Origin: Zymobacter sp047495495
GTDB lineage: Bacteria > Pseudomonadota > Gammaproteobacteria > Pseudomonadales > Halomonadaceae
Reading direction: 5' to 3'
DNA: 64,000 nucleotides
Assembly (NCBI RefSeq): GCF_047495495.1
Contig: NZ_CP179930.1
Location: 992,001 to 1,056,000, forward strand
In this document: positions 19,315 to 27,417 of the stretch, in pieces
Position numbering within the stretch: the stretch's first letter is position 1
Layout: every line of letters begins with the position of its first letter
The notes under the pieces: model-generated
What the model saw: the letters and a program-made list of their open reading frames with translations, nothing else
What the model was told of the DNA's origin: nothing
The model's database searches: none
Made by a program: the position numbers and the translations under genes

Positions 19315-19350
19315 AATTGCCCGGGCCTTGCGCCCGGGCAATTTCGTTTG
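19315..19350 (+). terminator. rpsA terminator
   Basis: A perfect 12 bp stem (AATTGCCCGGGC with its complement) with loop CTTGC, followed by TCGTTTG. It lies 30 bp after the rpsA stop. Confidence 0.88.
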
Positions 19351-19431
19351 AGGTCTTGTCTTTTATAGCAAGAGGTTGAGCAAGGAAATGTATCGGAAGT
19401 GGTTGACGGCAGTTGCGGGCAACATCATGCT

Positions 19432-19920
19432 GCTCCACGCTCCACGCTCCACGCTCCACGCTCCACGCTCCACGCTCCACGCTCCACGCTCCACGCTCCA
19501 CGCTCCACGCTCCACGCTCCACGCTCCACGCTCCACGCTCCACGCTCCACGCTCCACGCTCCACGCTCCACGCTCCACGCTCCACGCTCCACGCTCCACG
19601 CTCCACGCTCCACGCGCCGCCCACGCTCCACGCCCACGCCCACGCTCCACGCCCACGCCCACGCTCCACGCCCACGCCCACGCTCCACGCTCCACGCTCC
19701 ACGCTCCACGCTCCACGCTCCACGCTCCACGCTCCACGCTCCACGCTCCACGCTCCACGCTCCACGCTCCACGCTCCACGCTCCACGCTCCACGCTCCAC
19801 GCTCCACGCTCCACGCTCCACGCTCCACGCTCCACGCTCCACGCTCCACGCTCCACGCTCCACGCTCCACGCTCCACGCTCCACGCTCCACGCTCCACGC
19901 TCCACGCTCCACGCTCCACG
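19432..19920. repeat. Heptanucleotide tandem array (CCACGCT)n, 489 bp
   Basis: A near-perfect tandem array of the 7 bp unit CCACGCT. A first block of about 26 copies (19432-19615) is followed by a variant middle (about 19616-19677) and a second block of about 35 copies up to 19920. In the middle the units follow the order 7+6+6 (CCACGCT, CCACGC, CCACGC), and this 19 bp super-unit occurs three times. Because 7 is not a multiple of 3, every frame stays open and reads the same seven-residue repeat; the array should not be annotated as protein. It starts about 90 bp after the rpsA terminator. Confidence 0.98.
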
Positions 19921-20330
19921 TTCTCATGATTGCAATACCTTAATGCAGACTGCTGCATGGTAGTGTGTCGACTCAAGAGAGGGTGGCAGTGATTGCAATG
20001 TTCGCTTTTGAAAGAGGCAGAATAAGTGTGGTTGTATCCTTTAGGAACATGTTGGCGGGAGGGGGAAATCAAATGGCGCTTTTTCTTGACCATGGCTTCA
20101 TGATAAATGCGTGGTTATAGGGTATATGCGCAACCTGATGCCAACACACCGGGCATTCCAGAAGGATGTACCATAGACGACGTTTATGTAGGTTTTTAGT
20201 GCTGTAAATCCTTTTTTGTTGGTAGCGAAATGCTTATGGTGCCTATATTTTACAATCATCTGCTGTTCGCTTATCATGTCGTACAATCTGGAACACCTCA
20301 AAGTACCGCACGTGCAAGGATTCATTCTCC
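19921..20330. other. Gene-free region between the heptamer array and brnQ
   Basis: No convincing gene. It is AT-richer than its surroundings. It contains two copies of TGATTGCAAT (19926 and 19989), a small hairpin ATGCAG-ACTG-CTGCAT near 19944, and the brnQ promoter. An open frame of 75 codons on the minus strand (20098-20325) has no family match I recognise and no ribosome site. Confidence 0.6.
20249..20277 (+). promoter_or_regulatory. Candidate sigma-70 promoter of brnQ
   Basis: TTTACA (20249-20254), a 17 bp spacer and TATCAT (20272-20277), about 53 bp before the brnQ start codon. Confidence 0.55.
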
Positions 20331-21713
20331 ATGAAAAAGTTAAACGGCCGAGACTTATTAGCGTTGGGGTTTATGACGCTAGCACTGTTTCTCGGAGCCG
20401 GTAATATCATCTATCCGCCCCTTTTCGGTTTGCAGCAGGGAGACAATACGTGGTATTTCGCCTGTGGCTTCTTGCTGACAGCAGTTGGCTTGCCTGTCCT
20501 AACCATAGTGGCGCTGGCGCGCGTCAATGGCACCATTCAGGTGCTGAGTCATCCTATCGGGCGGTTCTGTAGCGTACTGTTTGCCGTTGTTTGCTATCTC
20601 GCGGTCGGGCCGCTGTTCGCGACGCCACGTACCGCCACGGTTTCCTATGAGATCGGTGTCCAGCCGTTTTTGTCCGAATCTCTGCTGGGAAGCCGTTGGC
20701 CGCTCGCCATCTATTCGATCTGTTATTTCCTTGTCACTATGGTGGTGTCGTTCTACCCAGGACGCCTGCTGGATACGGTGGGCAAGGTGCTGGCACCCGT
20801 AAAGGTCATCGCCATTTTGCTCTTGGGTGGAAGCGCGTTCGTGATGAGTGCCTATCTTGTGCATTCTGGCGTTAGTATCAGTGCCAATGATAGCCGTTTC
20901 AGTATCGTTAGCTCGGGTATCAGCAACGGTTACCTGACAATGGATACGCTGGGTGCGCTGGTGTTCGGCATCGTCATCGTGCGTGCAATCCAGTCGCGAG
21001 GCGTAACGGACAAAGGGCTGGTGACGCGCTATGCCATTATGGCTGGTCTGATGGCCGGGCTGGGGTTGGCTGTTATCTATATCATGCTATTCCGGTTGGG
21101 CATTGACAGTCAGCAGATTGCGATGGGCGCCGACACTGGGGCCAAAGTGCTGAGCGCATACGTAAAGAACGTATTCGGTATCGTTGGCAATTTCATTCTG
21201 GCGTTCCTGATCATCATTGCCTGCTTGGTCACGTCCGTTGGGCTGACCTGTGCGTGTGGCGAGTACTTTGGTCGATTGCTCAACAAATCTGAGAAAATGA
21301 TCACGGTGCTGCTGGTTGTCTTCTCGATGGTCGTCTCGAACTTGGGCCTCAAAGAGCTCATTAAGTTCTCCGAGCCGCTGCTGTACGGCCTTGGCCCCAT
21401 CTGCGTCGTCTTAGTGCTGCTGAGCCTTGGCAACAGTTTCTGGCACAACCGCCGTCTTGTGATCGTCCCGAGCATGATCGTAGCGCTGATATTCGGTATT
21501 GCGCAGGCGTTGCGTGCTATTGATTGGAGTGCATCTATCTTTGTAGGTACAGGTCTGGACAAGATGCCTCAGGCGCTGAAGATGAGTCTGGGGCACTTGC
21601 CGCTATACGACCATCAGCTGGAATGGGTGCTGCCTATTACCGTGGTTGCTGTGATATCGATCATCATCGATGTCTCAGTAAGGCCTGCTTCTACGGATAA
21701 CTTCATAAGATAA
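20331..21713 (+). CDS. brnQ: Branched-chain amino acid transporter BrnQ
   Basis: Sodium- or proton-coupled uptake of leucine, isoleucine and valine through the inner membrane (LIVCS family), 460 aa with about twelve hydrophobic helices. The N-terminus (KLNGRDLLALGFMTLALFLGAGNIIYPP) is the family signature and carries the unwound first helix; GPLFATPRTATVSYEIG is a second conserved segment. AAGGA lies 11 bp before the ATG. The gene stands alone and is closed by a GC-rich hairpin. Confidence 0.95.
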   Translation: MKKLNGRDLLALGFMTLALFLGAGNIIYPPLFGLQQGDNTWYFACGFLLTAVGLPVLTIVALARVNGTIQVLSHPIGRFCSVLFAVVCYLAVGPLFATPRTATVSYEIGVQPFLSESLLGSRWPLAIYSICYFLVTMVVSFYPGRLLDTVGKVLAPVKVIAILLLGGSAFVMSAYLVHSGVSISANDSRFSIVSSGISNGYLTMDTLGALVFGIVIVRAIQSRGVTDKGLVTRYAIMAGLMAGLGLAVIYIMLFRLGIDSQQIAMGADTGAKVLSAYVKNVFGIVGNFILAFLIIIACLVTSVGLTCACGEYFGRLLNKSEKMITVLLVVFSMVVSNLGLKELIKFSEPLLYGLGPICVVLVLLSLGNSFWHNRRLVIVPSMIVALIFGIAQALRAIDWSASIFVGTGLDKMPQALKMSLGHLPLYDHQLEWVLPITVVAVISIIIDVSVRPASTDNFIR

Positions 21714-21740
21714 AGAATATCTTGTCAAATTTAATTCACC

Positions 21741-21766
21741 ACGGGGCCTTATGGCCCCGTTATCAT
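21741..21766 (+). terminator. brnQ terminator
   Basis: ACGGGGCC-TTAT-GGCCCCGT stem-loop followed by TATCATATG, 28 bp after the brnQ stop. The T-run is weak. Confidence 0.65.
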
Positions 21767-21847
21767 ATGTGAACAATGATATTCTTCCCTCTGTTGTGTA
21801 TGGCCGTCGCCATATCTGGCAGAGGCCTTGATGAAAAAGAGGGACTA

Positions 21848-22429
21848 ATGACGTCACTATCGAAAGCGGGGCGTAAACGTAGCGACAAAGCCCGACAGGC
21901 TATATTGAAGGCCACATTGGCATTACTGGATGAAAAGGGGTTTAGTGGTTTGGCTGTCGAAGCGGTGGCTGCGCGTGCAGGCGTGGGCAAAGCTACGATC
22001 TATCGTTGGTGGAAAAGCAAGGCTGCGCTGGCCATGGAAGCCTTTATGGAGGGGGTGTCTGACGAGGTCTCGTTTTCACCCTCCGAGTCGGCGTGTGAAG
22101 ACATCCGGGATCAGCTCATCAAGATTGTGGCGCTCTATCACGGGCATGCCGGGCGCATCCTGTGTGAAGTCGTCGCCCTAGGTCAGAGCGAGCCGGATGT
22201 ACTGACATCTCTGGAAACGGAATATCTGGATCGGCGGCGTGAAAAAGTGAATGGGCTGTTGGATCGCGCTATCGCTCAAAAGGAGATCCGGCCGGATATC
22301 GACAAGGATGTCGTAGTGGAGGCGCTGTATGCACCGATCTTTTGCAAGATGCTGATGCGCTTGCGGCGCTTCGACAAGGAATACATCAGTGCACACTTCG
22401 ACCTCATCATGCAGGCCATTCGCCTCTGA
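21848..22429 (+). CDS. TetR/AcrR-family transcriptional regulator
   Basis: DNA-binding repressor-type protein of 193 aa. The N-terminal helix-turn-helix is typical: AILKATLALLDEKGFSGLAVEAVAARAGVGKATIYRWW is spread over residues about 19-56, with the recognition helix at GKATIYRWW. The C-terminal ligand-binding domain is all-helical. The ATG at 21848 has GAGGG five bases upstream; the frame is open from 21776 but that part lacks a ribosome site. No divergent efflux gene is next to it, so its target is unknown. It shares a terminator with convergent trmJ. Confidence 0.9.
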   Translation: MTSLSKAGRKRSDKARQAILKATLALLDEKGFSGLAVEAVAARAGVGKATIYRWWKSKAALAMEAFMEGVSDEVSFSPSESACEDIRDQLIKIVALYHGHAGRILCEVVALGQSEPDVLTSLETEYLDRRREKVNGLLDRAIAQKEIRPDIDKDVVVEALYAPIFCKMLMRLRRFDKEYISAHFDLIMQAIRL

Positions 22430-22460
22430 ATGATGTGTTCTTCCTCTTACGGCAGACATA

Positions 22461-22487
22461 GCGGCGTCCATTTTGGACGCCGCTTTT
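22461..22487. terminator. Shared terminator between the tetR-type gene and trmJ
   Basis: A perfect 10 bp stem GCGGCGTCCA with its complement and loop TTT, followed by TTTT on the plus strand, lying between the two convergent genes. Confidence 0.8.
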
Positions 22488-22491
22488 CATT

Positions 22492-23226
22492 TCAGCGGGA
22501 GGACAAGGCCTTGATCATGCCCATCAGCATTGATAGCTCTCGCTGCGATAGGTCGGCGCGCTGGAAGATGTTGCGCAGCTTTTCCTGGGTGTGAGCGTGA
22601 GGTTGGTTGAAGAAGCCGGCGGTCTGCAGCGCATCGTCTAGCTGAGCGCAGAAGTGGTCGAACTGAGCGCGCGGTGGGCGTGGTTCATCGTGGCTGTCAT
22701 GGGCTTGGCTGAGCGTCGGAAAATGATCCGGTGCGGCACGGCGTGCAGCATTGCGCAGTTCGTATGTGCACAGCTGGACAGCCTGTGACACGTTGAGTAC
22801 TGGATGTTCGGGGTTGGTTGACAGCGAGAGCTGGTGTGTGCAGTGTTGAAGCTCTTCGTTGGTCAGGCCGAAACGCTCGCGGCCAAACACAAGAGCAACC
22901 TTGCCGTGGTGAGCGCGAGCCACGGCTTCCTTCGCCATGTCGTCACCTTCATCGAAGTGCGGCAGTGGCATGTTGCGCAGGCGGGCGCTGGCACCAATAA
23001 CGCATACGCAGTCAGCAACGGCATCTTCCAGTGTGGCGTGCACGATCGCTCGATCAAGTATGTCGCTGGCACCTGTTGCCATGCGAGTGGCTTCTTCATC
23101 AGGGAAGCAGCGGGGCACAATGAGATGAAGATCCGAAAGTCCCATGGTCTTCATGGCGCGAGCCGTCGCTCCAATGTTGCCGGGATGATAGGTCTGAACC
23201 AAGATGATGCGAATATTGTCGAGCAT
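22492..23226 (-). CDS. trmJ: tRNA (cytidine/uridine-32-2'-O)-methyltransferase TrmJ
   Basis: SpoU/TrmD-fold (SPOUT) methyltransferase modifying position 32 of tRNA, 244 aa. Motif 1 is NIGATARAMKTMGL near residue 17, motif 2 is ALVFGRERFGLTNEEL near residue 110, and motif 3 is LNVSQAVQLCTYEL near residue 142, with the family's catalytic Arg in motif 1 and the knot residues in 2 and 3. The C-terminal extension of about 80 residues is typical for TrmJ. Monocistronic. Confidence 0.93.
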   Translation of the reverse strand: MLDNIRIILVQTYHPGNIGATARAMKTMGLSDLHLIVPRCFPDEEATRMATGASDILDRAIVHATLEDAVADCVCVIGASARLRNMPLPHFDEGDDMAKEAVARAHHGKVALVFGRERFGLTNEELQHCTHQLSLSTNPEHPVLNVSQAVQLCTYELRNAARRAAPDHFPTLSQAHDSHDEPRPPRAQFDHFCAQLDDALQTAGFFNQPHAHTQEKLRNIFQRADLSQRELSMLMGMIKALSSR

Positions 23227-23308
23227 GAAAGTAACCGCTGATGGGAGTGGCGTGGCTGCTTAGTGTACAGGGAGCGTTAGTATACAGGGCTGGCGCGCAA
23301 TGGTAATG

Positions 23309-23341
23309 AAAAAGCCCCCGTACCTTGGGGTACGAGGGCTT
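23309..23341 (-). terminator. groESL terminator
   Basis: On the minus strand a 12 bp stem with one mismatch (AGCCCTCGTACC pairing with GGTACGGGGGCT) is followed by a T-run. It lies about 40 bp past the groL stop. Confidence 0.85.
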
Positions 23342-23378
23342 CGTTCGTCAGCGGAAGCTGAAGAATGGGGTGGGGGGA

Positions 23379-25007
23379 TTACATCATGCCGCCCATGCCA
23401 CCCATGTCGCCTGCCGGAGCAGCAACTTCTTCAGGATCGTCTGCTACCATGGCTTCGGTAGTGATCATCAGACCGCCTACGGAACCAGCGGACTGCAGCG
23501 CTGTGCGCGTTACTTTGGCCGGGTCCAGAACGCCCATTTCGAACATGTCGCCATATTCGCCAGTGGCAGCGTTGTAGCCGAAGTTGCCTTCGCCTGCTTT
23601 AACGTTGTTGACGACAACGGAGGCTTCTTCACCTGCGTTGGTAACGATCTGACGCAGCGGTGCTTCGAACGCACGCAGTGCGATCTGAATACCGTGAGTC
23701 TGTTCGTCGTTATCGCCTTTCAGGTCTTTCAGCTTGGACAGAACGCGGACCAGTGCGGTACCACCGCCAGGTACGACGCCTTCTTCGACGGCAGCGCGAG
23801 TAGAGTGCAGCGCATCTTCAACGCGTGCTTTCTTCTCTTTCATTTCGACTTCGGTAGCTGCGCCGACACGGATAACGGCAACACCGCCTGCCAGTTTGGC
23901 AACGCGTTCCTGCAGTTTTTCGCGGTCGTAATCGGAAGAAGTTTCTTCGATCTGGGCACGGATCTGAGCAACGCGTGCTTCGATGTCTGCTTCAACGCCT
24001 GCGCCATCGATGACTGTAGTGGTTTCTTTGGTCATGGTAACGCGACGAGCAGTACCCAGGTTTTCTACGGTAGCCTGTTCGAGAGACAGACCGACTTCTT
24101 CAGAGATAACCGTACCACCTGTCAGGATAGCGATATCCTGCAGCATGGTTTTGCGGCGATCACCGAAGCCCGGTGCTTTGGTCGCAGCAACCTTGACGAT
24201 ACCGCGCATGTTGTTGACCACCAGAGTAGCCAGCGCTTCGCCTTCGATGTCTTCGGCGATGATCATCAGCGGTTTACCCGCTTTGGCAACGGCTTCCAGT
24301 ACCGGCAGCAGTTCGCGGATATTGGAGATTTTCTTGTCGACCAGCAGCAGGTACGGGTCTTCGAGTTCGACGGACATGGTGTCCTGGTTGGTCACGAAGT
24401 ACGGAGACAGGTAACCGCGATCGAACTGCATACCTTCGACTACTTCCAACTCGTCTTCGAAGCCACGGCCTTCATCAACGGTGATGACGCCTTCTTTACC
24501 CACTTTCTCCATCGCTTCAGCGATGATGGTACCGATAGTGGTGTCGCCGTTGGCGGAGATCGTCCCGACCTGAGCGATGGCTTTAGCATCTTTGCTCGGT
24601 ACGGACAGCGCCTTGATTTCGGCAACGGCAGCCAGGACGGCTTTGTCGATACCGCGTTTCAGGTCCATCGGGTTCATGCCCGCGATGACACCTTTCAGGC
24701 CTTCATTGACGATAGCCTGAGCCAGAACGGTTGCCGTAGTGGTACCGTCACCAGCAGCGTCGGAGGTTTTGGAAGCGACTTCCTTAACCATCTGAGCGCC
24801 CATGTTCTCGAACTTGTCTTTCAGTTCGATTTCCTTAGCAACGGAAACACCGTCTTTGGTGACGGTCGGGGCGCCGAAGGATTTTTCCAGAACGACGTTG
24901 CGACCTTTCGGCCCCAGAGTCGCCTTGACGGTATCAGCAAGAATGTTGACACCGCGAGCCATGCGCTTGCGCGCGTCATCGGAGAAACGGATCTGTTTAG
25001 CAGACAT
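23379..25007 (-). CDS. groL: Chaperonin GroEL (Hsp60)
   Basis: Large subunit of the double-ring folding machine, 542 aa, near the normal 548. The start AKQIRFSDDARKRMARGVNIL, the ATP-binding VKATLGPKGRNV and DGTTTATVLAQAI, and the GGM tail (GDMGGMGGMM) are all present. It lies 64 bp after groS on the minus strand, forming the groESL operon. Codon choice is strongly biased, in keeping with high expression. Confidence 0.99.
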   Translation of the reverse strand: MSAKQIRFSDDARKRMARGVNILADTVKATLGPKGRNVVLEKSFGAPTVTKDGVSVAKEIELKDKFENMGAQMVKEVASKTSDAAGDGTTTATVLAQAIVNEGLKGVIAGMNPMDLKRGIDKAVLAAVAEIKALSVPSKDAKAIAQVGTISANGDTTIGTIIAEAMEKVGKEGVITVDEGRGFEDELEVVEGMQFDRGYLSPYFVTNQDTMSVELEDPYLLLVDKKISNIRELLPVLEAVAKAGKPLMIIAEDIEGEALATLVVNNMRGIVKVAATKAPGFGDRRKTMLQDIAILTGGTVISEEVGLSLEQATVENLGTARRVTMTKETTTVIDGAGVEADIEARVAQIRAQIEETSSDYDREKLQERVAKLAGGVAVIRVGAATEVEMKEKKARVEDALHSTRAAVEEGVVPGGGTALVRVLSKLKDLKGDNDEQTHGIQIALRAFEAPLRQIVTNAGEEASVVVNNVKAGEGNFGYNAATGEYGDMFEMGVLDPAKVTRTALQSAGSVGGLMITTEAMVADDPEEVAAPAGDMGGMGGMM

Positions 25008-25071
25008 GTTGTTCCAACCTCAATAATCAAGTCACAAACGGTTATGACGGAAATGACACAGCGCCGTCAGA

Positions 25072-25365
25072 TCAGTCTTCGAGCACACCCAGAATGTCGG
25101 TTTCGCTCATGATCAGCAGTTCTTCGCCGTCAATTTTCTGTTTCTTGACGTGGTAGCCTTCGTCGAAGACCACAACATCACCAGGTTTGACGTCGAGCGG
25201 ACGTACTTCACCGCTTTCGAGAATGCGGCCATTACCCACGGCAATCACTTCGCCACGTGTCGGCTTTTCCTGTGCACTGCCAGGCAGGACGATACCGCCA
25301 GCTGTTTTCTGTTCTTCTTCTACACGGCGAACGACGACGCGCTCGTGCAAAGGACGGATCTTCAT
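25072..25365 (-). CDS. groS: Co-chaperonin GroES (Hsp10)
   Basis: Lid of the GroEL chamber, 97 aa. The start KIRPLHERVVVRRVEEE, the mobile loop around GGIVLPGSAQEKPTRG (residues about 23-38) and the C-terminal ILGVLED are canonical. GGAGAACACAATCC precedes the ATG. First gene of groESL. Confidence 0.99.
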   Translation of the reverse strand: MKIRPLHERVVVRRVEEEQKTAGGIVLPGSAQEKPTRGEVIAVGNGRILESGEVRPLDVKPGDVVVFDEGYHVKKQKIDGEELLIMSETDILGVLED

Positions 25366-25419
25366 GGATTGTGTTCTCCTGAGTCACTTGATTGTCGATC
25401 TTGAAGGTCAGAAGACAAG

Positions 25420-25428
25420 AAAATGGGG
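25420..25428 (-). promoter_or_regulatory. Possible heat-shock (sigma-32) -10 element of groESL
   Basis: On the minus strand the sequence reads CCCCATTTT, resembling the sigma-32 -10 consensus, about 55 bp upstream of groS. A clear CTTGAA -35 box at the right distance is not visible, so this is tentative. Confidence 0.35.
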
Positions 25429-25447
25429 ATTCATCTGACCGCCAGAC

Positions 25448-25468
25448 AGAACCGACGGCGTCGGTTCT
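25448..25468. promoter_or_regulatory. Perfect inverted repeat upstream of groESL
   Basis: Two 9 bp arms, AGAACCGAC and GTCGGTTCT, separated by 3 bp, about 20 bp upstream of the putative -10 element of groESL. It does not match the CIRCE operator consensus. It could be an operator or a small hairpin of a transcript. Confidence 0.5.
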
Positions 25469-25592
25469 AATCGAAACCCTGATGAGTGGTTCGTCTCACT
25501 AGATAAGGCCGCTCTTTCGCTTTTCAAGAGCACGGGCCAAAAATTTTTTACTTTTGTCACAGAGGACTGCCACTGTGCCCATCAGCATGAGC

Positions 25593-26042
25593 TCAATGCT
25601 GGCGGGGTTCATCATCGCGGCGCGTATCGCGTTCAATGTATTCGCCTTCGATGATGTTTCCTTCGTGTGAACGCGTCGTTGAGGCTTCGCCTTCATACGT
25701 GTGACCGGTAGTACCCGAGCGACGGCCGCGGCGTAGCAGTGTAGGCAGCACCATAGCGAGGCCAAGTACGTCGCTGATCGGCCCCGGCAGTATCATCAGC
25801 AGACCGCCCAGCAGGAACGCACTATTGCGCATGATGCCGCCGAGCGACTGCTGACCTTCTGCGAGGCTGGTCTGCATGTCCTGCAGTGTTTGCCGGCCTT
25901 CCTTGCGCATGAGCTGAACGCCACAGATGCCGCTACCGATGATGAGGGCCAGCGTGGCAATGGCGCCGAAAGAAGAGGCAAACAGAATCAGCGCCACGAA
26001 ATCGATGATGATGTAGACGCCCAGTATCGTTCGAATAGGCAT
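25593..26042 (-). CDS. fxsA: FxsA-family inner-membrane protein
   Basis: Small membrane protein of 149 aa whose overproduction in E. coli relieves F-plasmid exclusion of phage T7. Residues about 7-42 and 75-100 are hydrophobic (FVALILFASSFGAIATLALI; FLLGGLLMILPGPISDVLG), with the conserved ILPGPISDVLG typical of the family. The C-terminus has GNIIEGEYIERD, a motif shared by FxsA proteins. It lies upstream of groESL on the same strand, as often in gammaproteobacteria, but about 230 bp away. Confidence 0.88.
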   Translation of the reverse strand: MPIRTILGVYIIIDFVALILFASSFGAIATLALIIGSGICGVQLMRKEGRQTLQDMQTSLAEGQQSLGGIMRNSAFLLGGLLMILPGPISDVLGLAMVLPTLLRRGRRSGTTGHTYEGEASTTRSHEGNIIEGEYIERDTRRDDEPRQH

Positions 26043-26229
26043 GGGATCTCCCAGATGAAATGCCGTGAGTTAAGGATATGGGCGCCTTCCGATCGCAATT
26101 CAATGGCGGGGCCACGATTGGACTACAGGGTGGCTTCAGGAAGCAGGCCTATATCAGAGCATAGCGCAACAGTATGAAGGGCTATGGCTTCATCTGTATA
26201 TGTATAGACGCTGTATCCATCAGGAAGTG

Positions 26230-26535
26230 CTATGGCCGATGAAAGCTCAGCCGCTGTTCGAGAGTGTTTGCCAGCCTCTGGCCGATGCCCTTGACGCGGG
26301 TCAGATCGCGAGCATCGATAAAGGCACCGTGCTGCTGACGTTCTGCGACGATAGCCGCGGCCTTGCGCGGGCCTAGTCCTTTGAGTGTTTGTAGGTCGTC
26401 GGCGCTGGCATGGTTAGCGTCAATCACGCGCTGTTCAGTGGGTGTGTCAGACGGTGTACAAGGTGTCTCGGCTTCAGCGGGTAGAGTGACACTCAGCAGC
26501 AACAGCAATGCAATGATAGAGCGTGGCATAGGCAT
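26230..26535 (-). CDS. ComEA-like helix-hairpin-helix protein
   Basis: Small exported DNA-binding-type protein of 101 aa. Residues 1-22 are a signal peptide (MPMPRSIIALLLLLSVTLPAEA). After a short linker comes a ComEA domain with two HhH motifs: VIDANHASADDLQTLKGLGPRKAAAI and FIDARDLTRVKGIGQRLANTL. In competent bacteria such proteins bind incoming DNA in the periplasm. The type IV pilus genes in this window could belong to the same process, which is inference. The start ATG at 26535 has GGAG seven bases upstream; the frame runs on to 27000 but that part is antisense to pyrF. Confidence 0.85.
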   Translation of the reverse strand: MPMPRSIIALLLLLSVTLPAEAETPCTPSDTPTEQRVIDANHASADDLQTLKGLGPRKAAAIVAERQQHGAFIDARDLTRVKGIGQRLANTLEQRLSFHRP

Positions 26536-26709
26536 GACCGTTCTCCGATGATGGTGAAAATCCACGGTGCCTACGGATAGCGGCGCCCCAAGGCGCGCCT
26601 TGAGGGCTAAAGGGGAGCGTCTCAACTTTGCCATACTGCGTGCGAGACGGTATAAGAACGGGCACCTGCACTGCTGCGAGTGCTTCCATTCATGATTGAG
26701 GGAATGTTC

Positions 26710-27417
26710 ATGCAGAAACCCATTATTGTCGCGCTGGACCATGATCGGCTGGATGATGCCTTGGCAACGAGCGATTTGATCGACCCAGCGCTGTGCCGAG
26801 TGAAAGTAGGCAAGGAGCTGTTCACATCTGCGGGGCCGGCTGCCGTCAATGCTTTGCATCAGCGTGGTTTCGATGTCTTCCTCGACCTCAAGTTTCACGA
26901 CATTCCCAATACCGTTGCCAAGGCCGTGCTGGCAGCAGCGGATCTCGGCGTTTGGATGGTGAACGTCCATGCAAGTGGCGGCGAGGCGATGATGGCGCAT
27001 GCCGCCAGTGCATTGGCACAGCGTAACCTGCCGACCAAGCTGATCGCGGTTACCGTATTGACCAGCATGTCGGAAACCGACCTGAAACAGGTCGGTGTCG
27101 ATGGCGGTATCGATGCACAGGTGTTGCGACTGGCGACGCTGGCACAGCGCGCAGGCCTAGACGGTGTTGTCTGTTCGGCGCGCGAGTCGGCAGCGCTGCG
27201 AGAAGCGCTAGGAGATGAGTTCCTGAAGGTGACCCCGGGCATTCGCCCAAGCTTTGCGGCGGTAGATGATCAGCAGCGGATCACGACGCCCGCAGAGGCG
27301 CTGACCAATGGCAGCACGCATCTGGTGATTGGGCGTCCCATCACGCGCGCCAAGACGCCGCGCGAGGCGCTGGCGCTGATTCAGCGAGAAGTTGAAGGGG
27401 TCTTGAGCACGCGCTGA
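26710..27417 (+). CDS. pyrF: Orotidine 5'-phosphate decarboxylase
   Basis: Last step of UMP synthesis, 235 aa, TIM barrel. The active-site motif DLKFHDIPNTVAKA near residue 60 holds the catalytic Lys and Asp. TPGIRPSFAAVDDQQR near residue 175 and VIGRPITRAKTPREA near the end bind phosphate. The ATG at 26710 is 7 bp from GAGGG; earlier in-frame ATGs at 26704 and 26680 are less well placed. The 3' end overlaps that of lapB by 37 bp on the opposite strand. In E. coli pyrF follows lapB on the same strand, so the gene is inverted relative to that order. Confidence 0.97.
   Translation: MQKPIIVALDHDRLDDALATSDLIDPALCRVKVGKELFTSAGPAAVNALHQRGFDVFLDLKFHDIPNTVAKAVLAAADLGVWMVNVHASGGEAMMAHAASALAQRNLPTKLIAVTVLTSMSETDLKQVGVDGGIDAQVLRLATLAQRAGLDGVVCSARESAALREALGDEFLKVTPGIRPSFAAVDDQQRITTPAEALTNGSTHLVIGRPITRAKTPREALALIQREVEGVLSTR

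Noticed and set aside
19432..19920. CRISPR array
   Set aside because: Units are 7 bp and contiguous, without unique spacers; no cas genes nearby. The same holds for 42531-42716.
17861..19927. 688-codon minus-strand open frame across the heptamer array and rpsA
   Set aside because: Antisense to rpsA, kept open by the biased codons of rpsA and the stop-free 7 bp repeat; no start site or family match.
19376..20093. Several 170-220 codon frames on both strands in the array, reading a seven-residue repeat
   Set aside because: A 7 bp unit reads the same heptapeptide in every frame. Equal openness in all frames is a sign of repeat DNA, not of a repeat protein.
23325..25112. 595-codon plus-strand frame across groL
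   Set aside because: Antisense shadow of a highly biased gene.
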